The translations under genes and the position numbers were made by a program. 41,046 nucleotides of DNA from an uncultured Lentisphaerota bacterium (lineage in GTDB: Bacteria > Verrucomicrobiota > Kiritimatiellia > RFP12 > UBA1067), in contig ONVK01000007.1 of the NCBI GenBank assembly GCA_900321255.1, positions 1 through 41,046 of the forward strand, read 5' to 3'. The notes below the pieces were generated by a model, which was given only the letters and a program-made list of their open reading frames with translations, was not told the origin of the DNA and searched no databases. Below, piece by piece: positions 22,707-31,025 of the stretch. Positions within the stretch are counted from its first letter, which is position 1, and each line of letters begins with the position of its first letter.

Positions 22707-24125
22707 ATGAAGAACTACCTTGCAATCGACATCGGGGCGAGCTCGGGGCGGCACATCATCGGGCGCGTCGAGAACGGAAAAATCGTTCTCGAGGAGGTCT
22801 ACAGGTTCGTGAACTCGCAGGTCAGCCGCGACGGCCATGACTGCTGGGACATGGAGAAGCTCGTGGAGTCGGTCAAGGCGGGAATCGACGCGGCGCTGGA
22901 AAAGGGGCCGGTCGAGTCGATCGGCATCGACACATGGGGCGTCGACTTCGTCCTTCTCGACGAGAAGGGCGAGCTCTGCTGCGACACGGTAGCGTACCGT
23001 GACGCCCGCACCAAGGGCGCCGATGCGGAGATAGAGTCCCAGGTCATCTCGTTCGAGGACCTGTATTCGCGCTGCGGCATCCAGAAGGCGCCGTTCAACA
23101 CGATCTACCAGCTGTGGGCGCTGAAGAAGGAGCATCCCGAGCAGCTCGAGAGGGCGGCGAGCTTCCTGATGGTCCCCGAATACCTCAACTACCGGCTGAC
23201 AGGCAACATCGTCCATGAGTACACCGACTCCTCCACTACATCTCTCCTGGATGCGGAGAAGAAGGACTGGGACTTCGACCTCATCGAGAGGCTTGGCTTC
23301 CCGAAGCGCATCTTCGGAAAGCTCGAGATGCCCGGCGCGACGGTCGGCGAATACAGGGGAGTGAAGGTCGTCCTGCCCGCCATGCACGACACGGGCTCCG
23401 CCTATCTCGCCGTTCCCGCGCGCGACGACCGGGCTGTATACCTTTCGTCAGGCACATGGTCGCTGCTCGGCGTCGAAAACGAGAAGCCGATCACGACGAA
23501 GGAGGCGTGCCGCGCCAACTTCACGAACGAGGGCGGCGCCTGGGGGCGCTACCGCTACCTCAAGAACATCATGGGCCTCTGGATGATCCAGTCCATCCGG
23601 CGCGAGCTCAACGGCGTCAGCTATGTCGAGGGCAAGGGCGGCGAGGCGACGGAGGAGGCGCTGGCTCGTCTCTCCGACTACGAGAAGGGCCGCGAGTACT
23701 CCTTCGCGGACCTTTCGATGATTGCCCGCGGCCAGTCCTGCGCGGTGACGGTCGACGTAAACGACCCTCGCTTCCTCAACCCTGCGTCGATGATCGGCGA
23801 AGTCGTGAAGGCCGCGGCAGAGTCGGGCAAGCCGCCGGCGACGGTCGGCGAGCTCATGCAGTGCGTCTACCTTTCGCTCGCGGAGTGCTATGCGAGCGCG
23901 ATACGCAACCTCTCCGACATAACCGGCAAGGTCTACACGTCGATCAACATCGTTGGCGGCGGCTCGCAGGACAAGTACCTGAACGCGCTCACCGCCGAGG
24001 CCACGGGGCTCGAGGTGTTCGCGGGCCCAGTCGAGGGGACGGCGATCGGAAATCTCATTGTGCAGATGATCGCGGGCGGGGAGTTCGCCGATCTCGCCGC
24101 CGCGCGCGCCGCGATCGTGAGGTAG
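22707..24125 (+). CDS. rhaB: Rhamnulokinase
   Basis: FGGY-family sugar kinase of 472 aa that phosphorylates L-rhamnulose at O1. The N-terminal ATPase fold begins AIDIGASSGRHIIG, characteristic of RhaB, and continues with GIDTWGVDFVLLD, NTIYQLWAL and a PEYLNYRLTG helix. The second ATPase lobe has HDTGSAYLAVPA, YLSSGTWSLLGVE and NIVGGGSQDKYLNALTAEATG, all typical of rhamnulokinases. AAGGAGG precedes the ATG. Together with the class II aldolase at 5734 it suggests use of L-rhamnose or a related deoxysugar, such as from pectic rhamnogalacturonan, although no rhamnose isomerase or transporter is in this window. It has its own promoter and is followed by the kdsA promoter 27 bp downstream. Confidence 0.92.
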   Translation: MKNYLAIDIGASSGRHIIGRVENGKIVLEEVYRFVNSQVSRDGHDCWDMEKLVESVKAGIDAALEKGPVESIGIDTWGVDFVLLDEKGELCCDTVAYRDARTKGADAEIESQVISFEDLYSRCGIQKAPFNTIYQLWALKKEHPEQLERAASFLMVPEYLNYRLTGNIVHEYTDSSTTSLLDAEKKDWDFDLIERLGFPKRIFGKLEMPGATVGEYRGVKVVLPAMHDTGSAYLAVPARDDRAVYLSSGTWSLLGVENEKPITTKEACRANFTNEGGAWGRYRYLKNIMGLWMIQSIRRELNGVSYVEGKGGEATEEALARLSDYEKGREYSFADLSMIARGQSCAVTVDVNDPRFLNPASMIGEVVKAAAESGKPPATVGELMQCVYLSLAECYASAIRNLSDITGKVYTSINIVGGGSQDKYLNALTAEATGLEVFAGPVEGTAIGNLIVQMIAGGEFADLAAARAAIVR

Positions 24126-24152
24126 CGCTTCTCAGACATTGGCCTTGAATTT

Positions 24153-24161
24153 TGGTATAAT
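24153..24161 (+). promoter_or_regulatory. Extended -10 promoter TGGTATAAT of the kdsA operon
   Basis: TGG-TATAAT ends 6 nt before ATG 24168, so transcription is expected to begin at the A of the start codon. It would drive nine genes down to 31705. Confidence 0.75.
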
Positions 24162-24167
24162 ATGCGC

Positions 24168-24986
24168 ATGAAGAAGATATCGGTCGACAAAGGTGTTGCG
24201 TTCGGCGACGGCGGGCTCGTTTTCATCGCGGGTCCATGCGTCATCGAGTCGCGTGAGATGGCCCTTGACCTCGCGAAGCGGCTTTCCGCCCTTGCGCGGA
24301 AGCTCAAGGTCGGCTATGTCTTCAAGGCAAGCTTCGACAAGGCGAACCGCACGAGCGTCGACTCCTACCGCGGCCCCGGCATCGAGAAGGGGCTTGAGAT
24401 ACTCTCCGAGATACGCTCGAAGTTCGACGTCCCTGTGCTTACCGACGTCCACGAGCCGTGGCAGTGCAGGGTCGTCGCGGAGGTGTGCGACGTGCTGCAG
24501 ATCCCGGCGTTCCTCGCGAGGCAGACCGACCTCGTCGTCGCCGCCGGCGAGACCGGCGCGGTCGTGAACGTCAAGAAGGGCCAGTTCATGGCGCCGGAGG
24601 ACATGTCTCAGGTGGTGCGGAAGATCGAGTCTACCGGCAACAGGCGCATAGTCCTCTGCGAGCGGGGCGCCAGCTTCGGCTACCACAACCTCGTCGCCGA
24701 CATGCGCTCGCTTCTCGTCATGCGCGAGCTCGGCTATCCGGTGGTGATGGACGCGACGCACTCGGTGCAGAGGCCGGGCGGCCTCGGCACTGGTTCGGGC
24801 GGCGACGGGAAGTATGCGCCGGCGCTCGCGCGTGCGGCGGTCGCGACAGGCGTGGATGGCGTCTTCATGGAGACGCACGTCAACCCGAAGGTCGCGAAGA
24901 GCGACGCCGCAAACGCCATAAAGTTCTCCGAGGTCGAAAAGCTGTGGAAGACGCTTCTCGCCATACACAAGGTCGTGAAGGGTTGA
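24168..24986 (+). CDS. kdsA: 3-deoxy-8-phosphooctulonate synthase (KDO-8-P synthase)
   Basis: Condenses arabinose-5-phosphate with phosphoenolpyruvate to make KDO-8-phosphate for the LPS inner core; a cytoplasmic TIM barrel of 272 aa. Visible signatures are FIAGPCVIESREMA, KASFDKANRTS, GPGIEKGLEIL, DVLQIPAFLARQTD, VNVKKGQFMAP, LCERGASFGYHNLV and DATHSVQRPGG. The Cys in GPCVIES is the metal ligand of the metal-dependent class (E. coli-type enzymes have Asn there). The start ATG 24168 is set by the -10 box 6 nt upstream; an in-frame ATG at 24162 lies directly against the box and would not be in the transcript. It is the first gene of the LPS export and PTS operon, and its stop overlaps the next start. 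Confidence 0.95.
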   Translation: MKKISVDKGVAFGDGGLVFIAGPCVIESREMALDLAKRLSALARKLKVGYVFKASFDKANRTSVDSYRGPGIEKGLEILSEIRSKFDVPVLTDVHEPWQCRVVAEVCDVLQIPAFLARQTDLVVAAGETGAVVNVKKGQFMAPEDMSQVVRKIESTGNRRIVLCERGASFGYHNLVADMRSLLVMRELGYPVVMDATHSVQRPGGLGTGSGGDGKYAPALARAAVATGVDGVFMETHVNPKVAKSDAANAIKFSEVEKLWKTLLAIHKVVKG

Positions 24987-25948
24987 GGAAGACACTGATA
25001 GCACTGCTGGCTTTCGCCCCGGCCGCCGCGTTTGCGTTCAGGTCGGACGAGTGGCTTGCCAAGCGCGAGATCCTCTCGCGCGAGGCCGAGCGCCTGCAGG
25101 CGGCCTACACGTCGTGCGTCGCGCGTCTCGACGAGCCGGCGGCCGATGTGACGATACCGTTCGAGAGGCACGCCGACGGCTCGGTGAAGGCGTCTGTGAC
25201 GGCGAAGAAGGCGCAGGTGTTCCTCGACACCGGGATGATCTGGGGCTCCGAGGTGGTCGTGTCGCAGTTTTCGACGAACGGCGTGGAAGACGCCCATGTC
25301 GAGGCGGACGGCTGCGTCATAGACAGGGTGACGAAGTCGGGCTGGGTGCAGGGGCACGCAAGGGCCCTGCACCTCGGCAACGAAGTTGAAGGCGACGGAA
25401 TCTACTTTTCTTTCGAGGAAGAATTCGTTACAATATACGCGAACACGAAAATAAGGGTCAAGGATCAGAAGTTCGACACGAAGGCGATAGCAGGCGGCCT
25501 CGGGAAGGCCGCGAAGCGCGACGCAGAGATATCCGCGGTGCGCACGGACTACGACCGCAAGGACGGAGTCGTGCTGTTCGACGGCGCGGTCAGCGTCTCG
25601 GACGCCGAGTATTCGCTCGGTGCGGACAGGATATTCGCCTTCCTCGACGGCACCAATTCGCTGAAGCGCATCGTGGCCGACGGCTCGGTCACTGTCACGA
25701 ACGGGACGCGCAACGGCGGCTGTCCGCGCGCCTCTTACGAGAAGTCGCTTGGACGGGTGACGATGTTCGGCGAAGAGGGGAACCCCGCGAAGCTCGTAGA
25801 CGCGGGAAGCCGGCGCAGCGAGATAGAGGGCAGGAAGATCACGTTCTGGCTCGACTCCGAGCAGGTCGAGGTCGAGGGGTCGACGCTGACCGTAGAGGGC
25901 GGAGTTTCCGGCGACATGGACGATTTCATGAGACAGGCGGTGGAATGA
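24983..25948 (+). CDS. LptA/OstA-like LPS transport protein
   Basis: A 321-aa exported protein placed between kdsA and lptB, where LptC or LptA is normally encoded. The N-terminus (MRKTLIALLAFAPAAAFA) is a signal peptide. The body is beta-rich with repeated strand patterns of the OstA/LptA jelly roll (KASVTAKKAQVFLD, AEISAVRTDYDRKDGVVLFDGAVSVSDAEYSLGADRIFAFLDG, given here as one continuous motif region near residues 180-225). LptA forms the periplasmic bridge that carries LPS to the outer membrane. The likely start is TTG 24983, which overlaps the kdsA stop by 4 bp (TTGA) and lies after a GTGAAGGG stretch. At 321 aa it is longer than E. coli LptA (about 185 aa), so it may combine LptC-like and LptA-like parts. 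Confidence 0.75.
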   Translation: MRKTLIALLAFAPAAAFAFRSDEWLAKREILSREAERLQAAYTSCVARLDEPAADVTIPFERHADGSVKASVTAKKAQVFLDTGMIWGSEVVVSQFSTNGVEDAHVEADGCVIDRVTKSGWVQGHARALHLGNEVEGDGIYFSFEEEFVTIYANTKIRVKDQKFDTKAIAGGLGKAAKRDAEISAVRTDYDRKDGVVLFDGAVSVSDAEYSLGADRIFAFLDGTNSLKRIVADGSVTVTNGTRNGGCPRASYEKSLGRVTMFGEEGNPAKLVDAGSRRSEIEGRKITFWLDSEQVEVEGSTLTVEGGVSGDMDDFMRQAVE

Positions 25949-26730
25949 TGGATGACTTGGTGACAAAGGCGATGAACGAGATGGCGGCCGAGAAGATGCA
26001 GGCGGCCGAACCCGATCTCCGCGCAAGCGGTCTCGTCAAGGCGTACGGCGACCGTACCGTGGTGAACGGCATGGACGTCGACTGCTCGTGCGGCGAGATC
26101 GTGGGGCTCCTCGGGCCAAACGGCGCAGGCAAGACGACGACGTTCTACATGGTCGTCGGGCTCGTGAAGCCAGACGCCGGCAGGGTCGTGTTCCGCGGCG
26201 AGGACATAACCTCCCTCCCAGTGTTCATGCGCGCGAGGAAGGGGCTCGGCTATCTCGCGCAGGAGGCGTCGATATTCCGCAAGCTCACCGTGTGGGAGAA
26301 CGTGATGGCGATTCTCGAGACGCTCCCGATGTCGAGGAAGGACCGCAAGGCGCGCGCGGAGGAGCTCCTTGCCCCGTTTGACCTTATGAAGGTCGCGAAG
26401 CAGCCGGCGTATACGCTTTCCGGCGGCGAGCGGCGCAAGCTCGAGATAGCGCGGGCGCTCGTCCGGAATCCAGCGATCCTCATGCTTGACGAGCCGTTCG
26501 CCGGCGTCGACCCGCTGAGCGTCAACGAGATACAGGACATCGTCAAGAGGCTCGCCAAGAAGGGACTCGGGATAATCATAACCGACCACAACGTGCGCGA
26601 GACCCTCTCGGTCGTCGACCGCGCGTACATGGTCTACAACGGAAGGCTTCTCAAGGAGGGGCGCACCGCGGAGCTCGTCAACGACCCGGAGGTCAAGGCG
26701 CGGTATCTCGGCGACGACTTCAGGATGTGA
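25945..26730 (+). CDS. lptB: LPS export ABC transporter ATP-binding protein
   Basis: A 261-aa ATPase that powers LPS extraction from the inner membrane with LptF and LptG. It has Walker A GPNGAGKTT, the Q-loop YLAQEASIFRKLTVWEN typical of LptB, the ABC signature LSGGERRKLEIARAL, Walker B ILMLDEPFAGVDP and the switch TDHNVRETL. About 25 extra residues precede the usual start of the domain (LRASGLVKAYGDR). The ATG at 25945 overlaps the stop of the preceding gene (ATGATGG; ATG 25948 is an alternative), which implies translational coupling. No lptF or lptG is in the window. Confidence 0.93.
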   Translation: MMDDLVTKAMNEMAAEKMQAAEPDLRASGLVKAYGDRTVVNGMDVDCSCGEIVGLLGPNGAGKTTTFYMVVGLVKPDAGRVVFRGEDITSLPVFMRARKGLGYLAQEASIFRKLTVWENVMAILETLPMSRKDRKARAEELLAPFDLMKVAKQPAYTLSGGERRKLEIARALVRNPAILMLDEPFAGVDPLSVNEIQDIVKRLAKKGLGIIITDHNVRETLSVVDRAYMVYNGRLLKEGRTAELVNDPEVKARYLGDDFRM

Positions 26731-26803
26731 GGGAAAACAGCTTAAGGGCACGAAAACTCAAGGGATGGAAAACATCCAGGAACAAAACGAAAGGAGAAAT
26801 GAA

Positions 26804-27139
26804 ATGAGCATTGAAGTAACGATGCGCCACAGCGACGTCAAGATCGAATCGCTGAAGGAATACGCCGAGACCCGCATGGCGAAGCTCAAGGAGAAGTTTC
26901 CCAAGGTGACGAAGGTCGCCATCGTCATAGATGTCGACGTGAAGAAGCACATGTACATGGCCGAAGTTGTGGCAAACCGCCTCGGCGAGGTCGCGGTCGG
27001 CGCGAAGGAGTTCTCCGAAAGCGGAAAGGGCGTCATCGACGCCGCTGCGGCGCGCGCCGAGCGTCAGCTCCTCAGGATGCGCGTCAAGGCGCGCAAGGGC
27101 GCGGTGCGCAAGCAGCGCGCGGCGTCCGCCAAGAACTGA
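26804..27139 (+). CDS. hpf: Ribosome hibernation promoting factor (short form)
   Basis: A 111-aa HPF/RaiA (YfiA) protein that binds the 30S subunit in stationary phase and promotes inactive ribosome dimers. It shows the beta-alpha-beta-beta-beta-alpha fold with SIEVTMRHSDVKIESLKEYAETR and KVAIVIDVDVKKHMYMAEVV, and a very basic tail (MRVKARKGAVRKQRAAS). It lacks the C-terminal dimerisation domain of long HPF. The start 26804 follows a perfect AAGGAG with 7-nt spacing; the upstream ATG 26765 does not fit the fold. Its location after lptB parallels the lptB-rpoN-hpf order of proteobacteria, but rpoN is absent here. Confidence 0.9.
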   Translation: MSIEVTMRHSDVKIESLKEYAETRMAKLKEKFPKVTKVAIVIDVDVKKHMYMAEVVANRLGEVAVGAKEFSESGKGVIDAAAARAERQLLRMRVKARKGAVRKQRAASAKN

Positions 27140-27150
27140 TCGGGCCGACG

Positions 27151-28134
27151 ATGAAGCGCATGTCGCCGTCAAGGGGCTCCCGAATCGCGAAGATCACCTT
27201 CGCCGACTTTCTGAAAGCCGGCGCGGAGAGGCTTCGCCTTTCGGTTGTCGTCGGCGGCGACAGGCTTTCGCGCGAGATCGACGAGCCCATGGTCAACAGG
27301 CCCGGGCTCGCGCTCACTGGGTTCTTCGAGCATTTCGCGTGGGAGCGGCTTCAGCTTTTCGGCAACGCGGAGACGGCATACCTGCGGTCTCTGCCTGACG
27401 ACGAGCGTCTCTCGCGCATAAGGTCGCTCTTCGAGCACAAGGCCCTGTGCGTCGTCTACACGAGCGGCCACAAGCCTCGCCGCGACGAGATACGCGTGGC
27501 CGAAGAGGCGGGCGCCATCGTGATGACGTCGCCCCTCAAGACGAGGGCGCTATCCCACCACAGCGCCTTCGTCCTCGAGCGGCTCTGCGCCCCGAAGACG
27601 TCGCTGTACGGCACGATGGTCGAGGTGTGCGGCATAGGAGTCCTCTTCGAGGGCGATCCTGGGATGGGCAAGAGCGAGACGGCTCTCGGCCTCATAAAGC
27701 GGGGGCACGCGCTCGTCGCCGACGATCTCACGTGCATCCGCAAGGATGTCGCCTCGGACACGCTCTACGGCTCGTCGTCCGAGTCGACGTCGGGGTTCAT
27801 GGAGATTCGCGGCATCGGCATAATGCACGTCTCGAGCGTCTTCGGCATAAACGCCGTGCGCGGCGAGAAGAGGCTTCAGCTCGTCGTGACCTTCAAGCGG
27901 CTGAAGGATATCGAGGGGGAGATCGACCGCGTAGGGCAGCGACGTCTCTACAAGACGATACTCGGCGTGGACGTGCCGCAAGTGGTCATACCGGTCAGCG
28001 AGGGGCGCGACCTCGTGAACCTCGTCGAGACCGCGGCGCAGCAGCACAAGCTTATAATTTCCGGGCACGACCCGGTCGGCGAACTTTCAGAGCGCCTCCG
28101 CAGACGTGCGGACGACGCTCATACCAAGAGGTAA
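27151..28134 (+). CDS. hprK: HPr kinase/phosphorylase
   Basis: A 327-aa bifunctional enzyme that phosphorylates and dephosphorylates the regulatory serine of HPr. The C-terminal half has Walker A GDPGMGKSE (168-176), LVADD with the catalytic Asp, the HprK signature MEIRGIGI (217-224) and the C-terminal segment (RRLYKTILGVDVPQVVIPV). The N-terminal half is the DRTGG-like domain of the family. Start ATG 27151 lies 11 bp after hpf; a second ATG at 27160 is possible. It is directly followed by ptsH, its substrate, which supports a functional pair. In many Gram-negatives this pair regulates rather than transports sugars. Confidence 0.93.
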   Translation: MKRMSPSRGSRIAKITFADFLKAGAERLRLSVVVGGDRLSREIDEPMVNRPGLALTGFFEHFAWERLQLFGNAETAYLRSLPDDERLSRIRSLFEHKALCVVYTSGHKPRRDEIRVAEEAGAIVMTSPLKTRALSHHSAFVLERLCAPKTSLYGTMVEVCGIGVLFEGDPGMGKSETALGLIKRGHALVADDLTCIRKDVASDTLYGSSSESTSGFMEIRGIGIMHVSSVFGINAVRGEKRLQLVVTFKRLKDIEGEIDRVGQRRLYKTILGVDVPQVVIPVSEGRDLVNLVETAAQQHKLIISGHDPVGELSERLRRRADDAHTKR

Positions 28135-28148
28135 AGGAGGGGAATGCA

Positions 28149-28436
28149 ATGGCAGATGGAAAGATAACAAGGGAGCTGACACTGCTCAACAGGTACGGGA
28201 TGCATGTGCGGCCGGCCGGGCTGTTCGCCAAGGTCGCGAGCCGCTACGACGCCAACGTCGAGGTCGAGAAGGACGGCAACGTCGTCTCGGGCAAGTCGAT
28301 AATGGCGCTCATGACGCTCGAGGCGACGTGCGGAACCGTGCTCAAGGTCACGGCTTCCGGCCCACAGGCCAACGAGGTGCTTGACGAACTGGAGGCGCTC
28401 GTCGGACGCAAGTTCGACATACCTGATGAACAGTAG
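28149..28436 (+). CDS. ptsH: Phosphocarrier protein HPr
   Basis: A 95-aa HPr. RYGMHVRPAGLFAK places the phosphoryl-accepting His at residue 19 (His15 of the family), and GKSIMALMTL places the HprK-target serine at residue 50 (Ser46). Both regulatory sites are therefore intact. An AAAGGAGGGG ribosome site precedes ATG 28149, suggesting strong translation. It lies between its kinase HprK and Enzyme I, so it can be phosphorylated from ATP at Ser and from PEP at His. Confidence 0.95.
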   Translation: MADGKITRELTLLNRYGMHVRPAGLFAKVASRYDANVEVEKDGNVVSGKSIMALMTLEATCGTVLKVTASGPQANEVLDELEALVGRKFDIPDEQ

Positions 28437-28443
28437 ACCTCCA

Positions 28444-30210
28444 ATGACGACGATCGCGGGGCTTGCCACGGCGCGAGGGTTCGCGTCGGGGCCGGTGTTC
28501 GTGTATCGCGGCGACGGGCAGGTCCCTGTTCCGGAGTACCTCGTCGAGAGGGACCGCGTTGACGACGAGCTGATGCGCCTGAAGCGCGCAGTCGTCGAGA
28601 CGAAGCGCGATCTCGAGACGCTCATATCGATCCTGCGCCAGCGCACCGGCCGCAGCGACGTGCGTGTTTTCGAGTGCCACCTCATGATTCTGGATGACGA
28701 GGCCCTCAAAAAGGAGACGAAGGGATATGTCGTCCGGGACCGTCTCAACGCCGAGGCCGCGGTGCGCAGGACGGCCAACGGCGCGCGCCGCCAGTTCGAG
28801 CGCATGAACGACCCGTATTTCCGCGAAAGGGTCCGCGACCTCGACGACATAGAGCGGAGAATACTTAAGTCACTCACCGGCTTCTCGTCCGGAGCCCACA
28901 TCGAGCTGCGCACGCCGTCGATCATCATAGCAGACGATCTCACCCCCTCCGAGACCGTCCAGCTTCCGCGCGAGCTCGTGCTCGGTTTCGCCACAAACGG
29001 CGGATCCACCACGAGCCATGTCGCGCTTCTCGCGCGCGCCCTCGCCATTCCGGCTGTGACGGGACTCGTCGACATCACCTCCCGCGTAAAGCCCGGCGAA
29101 GTCGTTCTTCTCGACGGCACGAACGGGGCCGTGACGCTTAATCCCGACGAGTCGACGATACGCCAGTTCAACGACCTCGTCGAACGCCAGCTCGAGCTTG
29201 CCGAGGAGGCGACGCGCGGCGCACCCGCCGGGACGCTCAAGTCGGGCGGCGACATACCCATCTACGCCAACATCCATCCCGGCGTCCCCCTTGCCGGGAT
29301 ACGCGAGCAGGGAGCCCGCGGCATAGGCCTCTACCGAAGCGAATATCTCTGGCTCAACCGCGAGATGGAGCCGACCGAGGAGGAGCAGTTCGTCGCCTAC
29401 CGCGACGCCGCAAAGTTCGCCTCCGGACTATCCGACGGCGTTATAACGATACGCATGCTCGACATTGGCGGCGACAAGCTCGTCAGGGGCATTTCGTCGA
29501 AGGAGTCGAATCCCTTTCTCGGCAACCGGTCGATACGCTACCTTCTCTCGCACCGCGACGTCTTTCGCACGCAGCTGAGGGCGATCCTCCGCGCCTCGGC
29601 CTTCGGGCATGTGTCGATCATGTATCCCATGGTGAGCTGCGTCGACGAGCTCAGGGAGGCTTCGGTCATCCTCTCCGACGTCAAGTCCGATCTCGCCTCG
29701 GAGGGCGTTCCATATGACCGCGACATCCATGTCGGCGCGATGATCGAAGTGCCGTCCGCCGCCCTTATCGCCGACGAGCTCGCGCGGCATGTGCAGTTCT
29801 TCTCGATAGGGACGAACGATCTCGTCCAGTACACGATGGCCGCAGACCGCGGCAACGAATCCGTCGCCCATCTCTACCAGCCGACGAATCCCGCGGTCCT
29901 CAAGCTGGTCAGGATGACAGTCGACGCGGCGAAGCGCGCCGGCATAAGCGTAAGCGTCTGCGGCGAATCGGCCGCCGATCCGATAGTGGGCGTACTCTGG
30001 GCGGCGATGGGAGTCGACCATCTCTCGATGTCGTCCACCTACATCCCGCTTATCTCGAAGATACTCGCGCATCTCACGCGGGAGGACCTTGCAGAATATG
30101 CGCAGGTCCCACTCTCTGTCCCGGTTGGTTCGACGGCTCAGGAGATATTCGACGCCTGCCACACATGGCTCGCCGCGAAGATACCGAACCTCGACGACAT
30201 CCTGATATGA
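28444..30210 (+). CDS. ptsI: Phosphoenolpyruvate-protein phosphotransferase (PTS Enzyme I)
   Basis: A 588-aa Enzyme I that passes phosphate from PEP to HPr. The N-terminal part begins IAGLATARGFASGPVFV, the active histidine lies in GGSTTSHVALLARAL (H192), and the C-terminal PEP-binding barrel shows GIGLYRSEYLW, RMLDIGGDK, NRSIRYLL, AMIEVPSAAL, FSIGTNDLVQYTMAADRGN and VCGESAADP with the catalytic Cys. Start 28444 is 7 bp after the ptsH stop; ATG 28426, overlapping ptsH, is an alternative. No EIIA, EIIB or EIIC gene is present in the window, so the phosphate acceptor beyond HPr is unknown. Confidence 0.93.
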   Translation: MTTIAGLATARGFASGPVFVYRGDGQVPVPEYLVERDRVDDELMRLKRAVVETKRDLETLISILRQRTGRSDVRVFECHLMILDDEALKKETKGYVVRDRLNAEAAVRRTANGARRQFERMNDPYFRERVRDLDDIERRILKSLTGFSSGAHIELRTPSIIIADDLTPSETVQLPRELVLGFATNGGSTTSHVALLARALAIPAVTGLVDITSRVKPGEVVLLDGTNGAVTLNPDESTIRQFNDLVERQLELAEEATRGAPAGTLKSGGDIPIYANIHPGVPLAGIREQGARGIGLYRSEYLWLNREMEPTEEEQFVAYRDAAKFASGLSDGVITIRMLDIGGDKLVRGISSKESNPFLGNRSIRYLLSHRDVFRTQLRAILRASAFGHVSIMYPMVSCVDELREASVILSDVKSDLASEGVPYDRDIHVGAMIEVPSAALIADELARHVQFFSIGTNDLVQYTMAADRGNESVAHLYQPTNPAVLKLVRMTVDAAKRAGISVSVCGESAADPIVGVLWAAMGVDHLSMSSTYIPLISKILAHLTREDLAEYAQVPLSVPVGSTAQEIFDACHTWLAAKIPNLDDILI

Positions 30211-31025
30211 TTTCCGTTCCCGAGGTCGTGGTAGAGCGCGTCGCCGCGGCTGCTGGCTCCGGCGAATCGCTCGCAGACCTTGCGGCGAAATCGGCGCGCG
30301 AGGTCGGCGCGGACGGCGTCACGGCCGTCGTTGCGGCGACGTTTTCGAATACGGAGCGCTTTCCGTCGCTCGCCGTGCGCGTTGCCGCGTCCCTTGGCCT
30401 TCCTTCGTCGGTCGCCGCGTTCGACGTTCAGATGGCGTGCAGCGCATATCCCTATGCGCTCTATCTCGCTGGGCGTCTCGCCGCCGACATGGGCGGGAAG
30501 GTCCTCGTGATCGACGGCGACGTGCAGTCGCCATTCGTGGATGCGGGGGACCATGCGACCGGGGGGATATTCTCGGACGCCTGCACCGCGACGGTCGTAT
30601 CGGCGGATGCCGCGGCCGGAAGCCGCTTCGACTTCCTCTCGCGGTGCGACGAGGCGCTGACGTGTTCGTCGAGCGGGCCGATCAGGATGGACGGCTTCAA
30701 GGTGTTCTCCTTTGTCGCCACGGAGGTGTCCAAGTTCCTCAAGGACTTCCTCTCTGCCGGGCCTTCGCCTGATTTCTTCGCGCCGCACCAGGCGCAGCCG
30801 TACATGGTGCGGCAGCTTGCCGACGGGCTCGGGCTTAAGGATGCGCTCCTGACGATTCCGGAAGAGACGAAGAACCCCGGCTCGTGTTCCGTTCCAATGT
30901 CGCTTGCGCTTAATGCGGAGAAAATCGCCGGCTCGCGCGTTCTTGTGGCCGGGTTCGGCGCGGGCTATTCCGCATCGGCCGGAATCGTGCGGATTTCGGG
31001 CGCATTTGAAGGGAGGGTGTCGTGA
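30207..31025 (+). CDS. Short beta-ketoacyl-ACP synthase III-like protein
   Basis: A 272-aa thiolase-fold protein of the FabH family. The catalytic triad appears complete: Cys in VQMACSAYPYALYL (C78), His in FAPHQAQPYM (H194) and Asn in TKNPGSCSVPMSLAL (N223). FabH proteins are usually about 320 aa; here the N-terminal 50 or so residues, including the usual RTGI segment, are missing, and no ORF upstream supplies them because ptsI occupies the space. ATG 30207 overlaps the ptsI stop (ATGA), so translation is coupled. It could condense an acyl-CoA or acyl-ACP with malonyl-ACP. The paired reductase downstream resembles aryl polyene FabG, which hints at a specialised acyl chain rather than general fatty acid synthesis. 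Confidence 0.8.
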   Translation: MISVPEVVVERVAAAAGSGESLADLAAKSAREVGADGVTAVVAATFSNTERFPSLAVRVAASLGLPSSVAAFDVQMACSAYPYALYLAGRLAADMGGKVLVIDGDVQSPFVDAGDHATGGIFSDACTATVVSADAAAGSRFDFLSRCDEALTCSSSGPIRMDGFKVFSFVATEVSKFLKDFLSAGPSPDFFAPHQAQPYMVRQLADGLGLKDALLTIPEETKNPGSCSVPMSLALNAEKIAGSRVLVAGFGAGYSASAGIVRISGAFEGRVS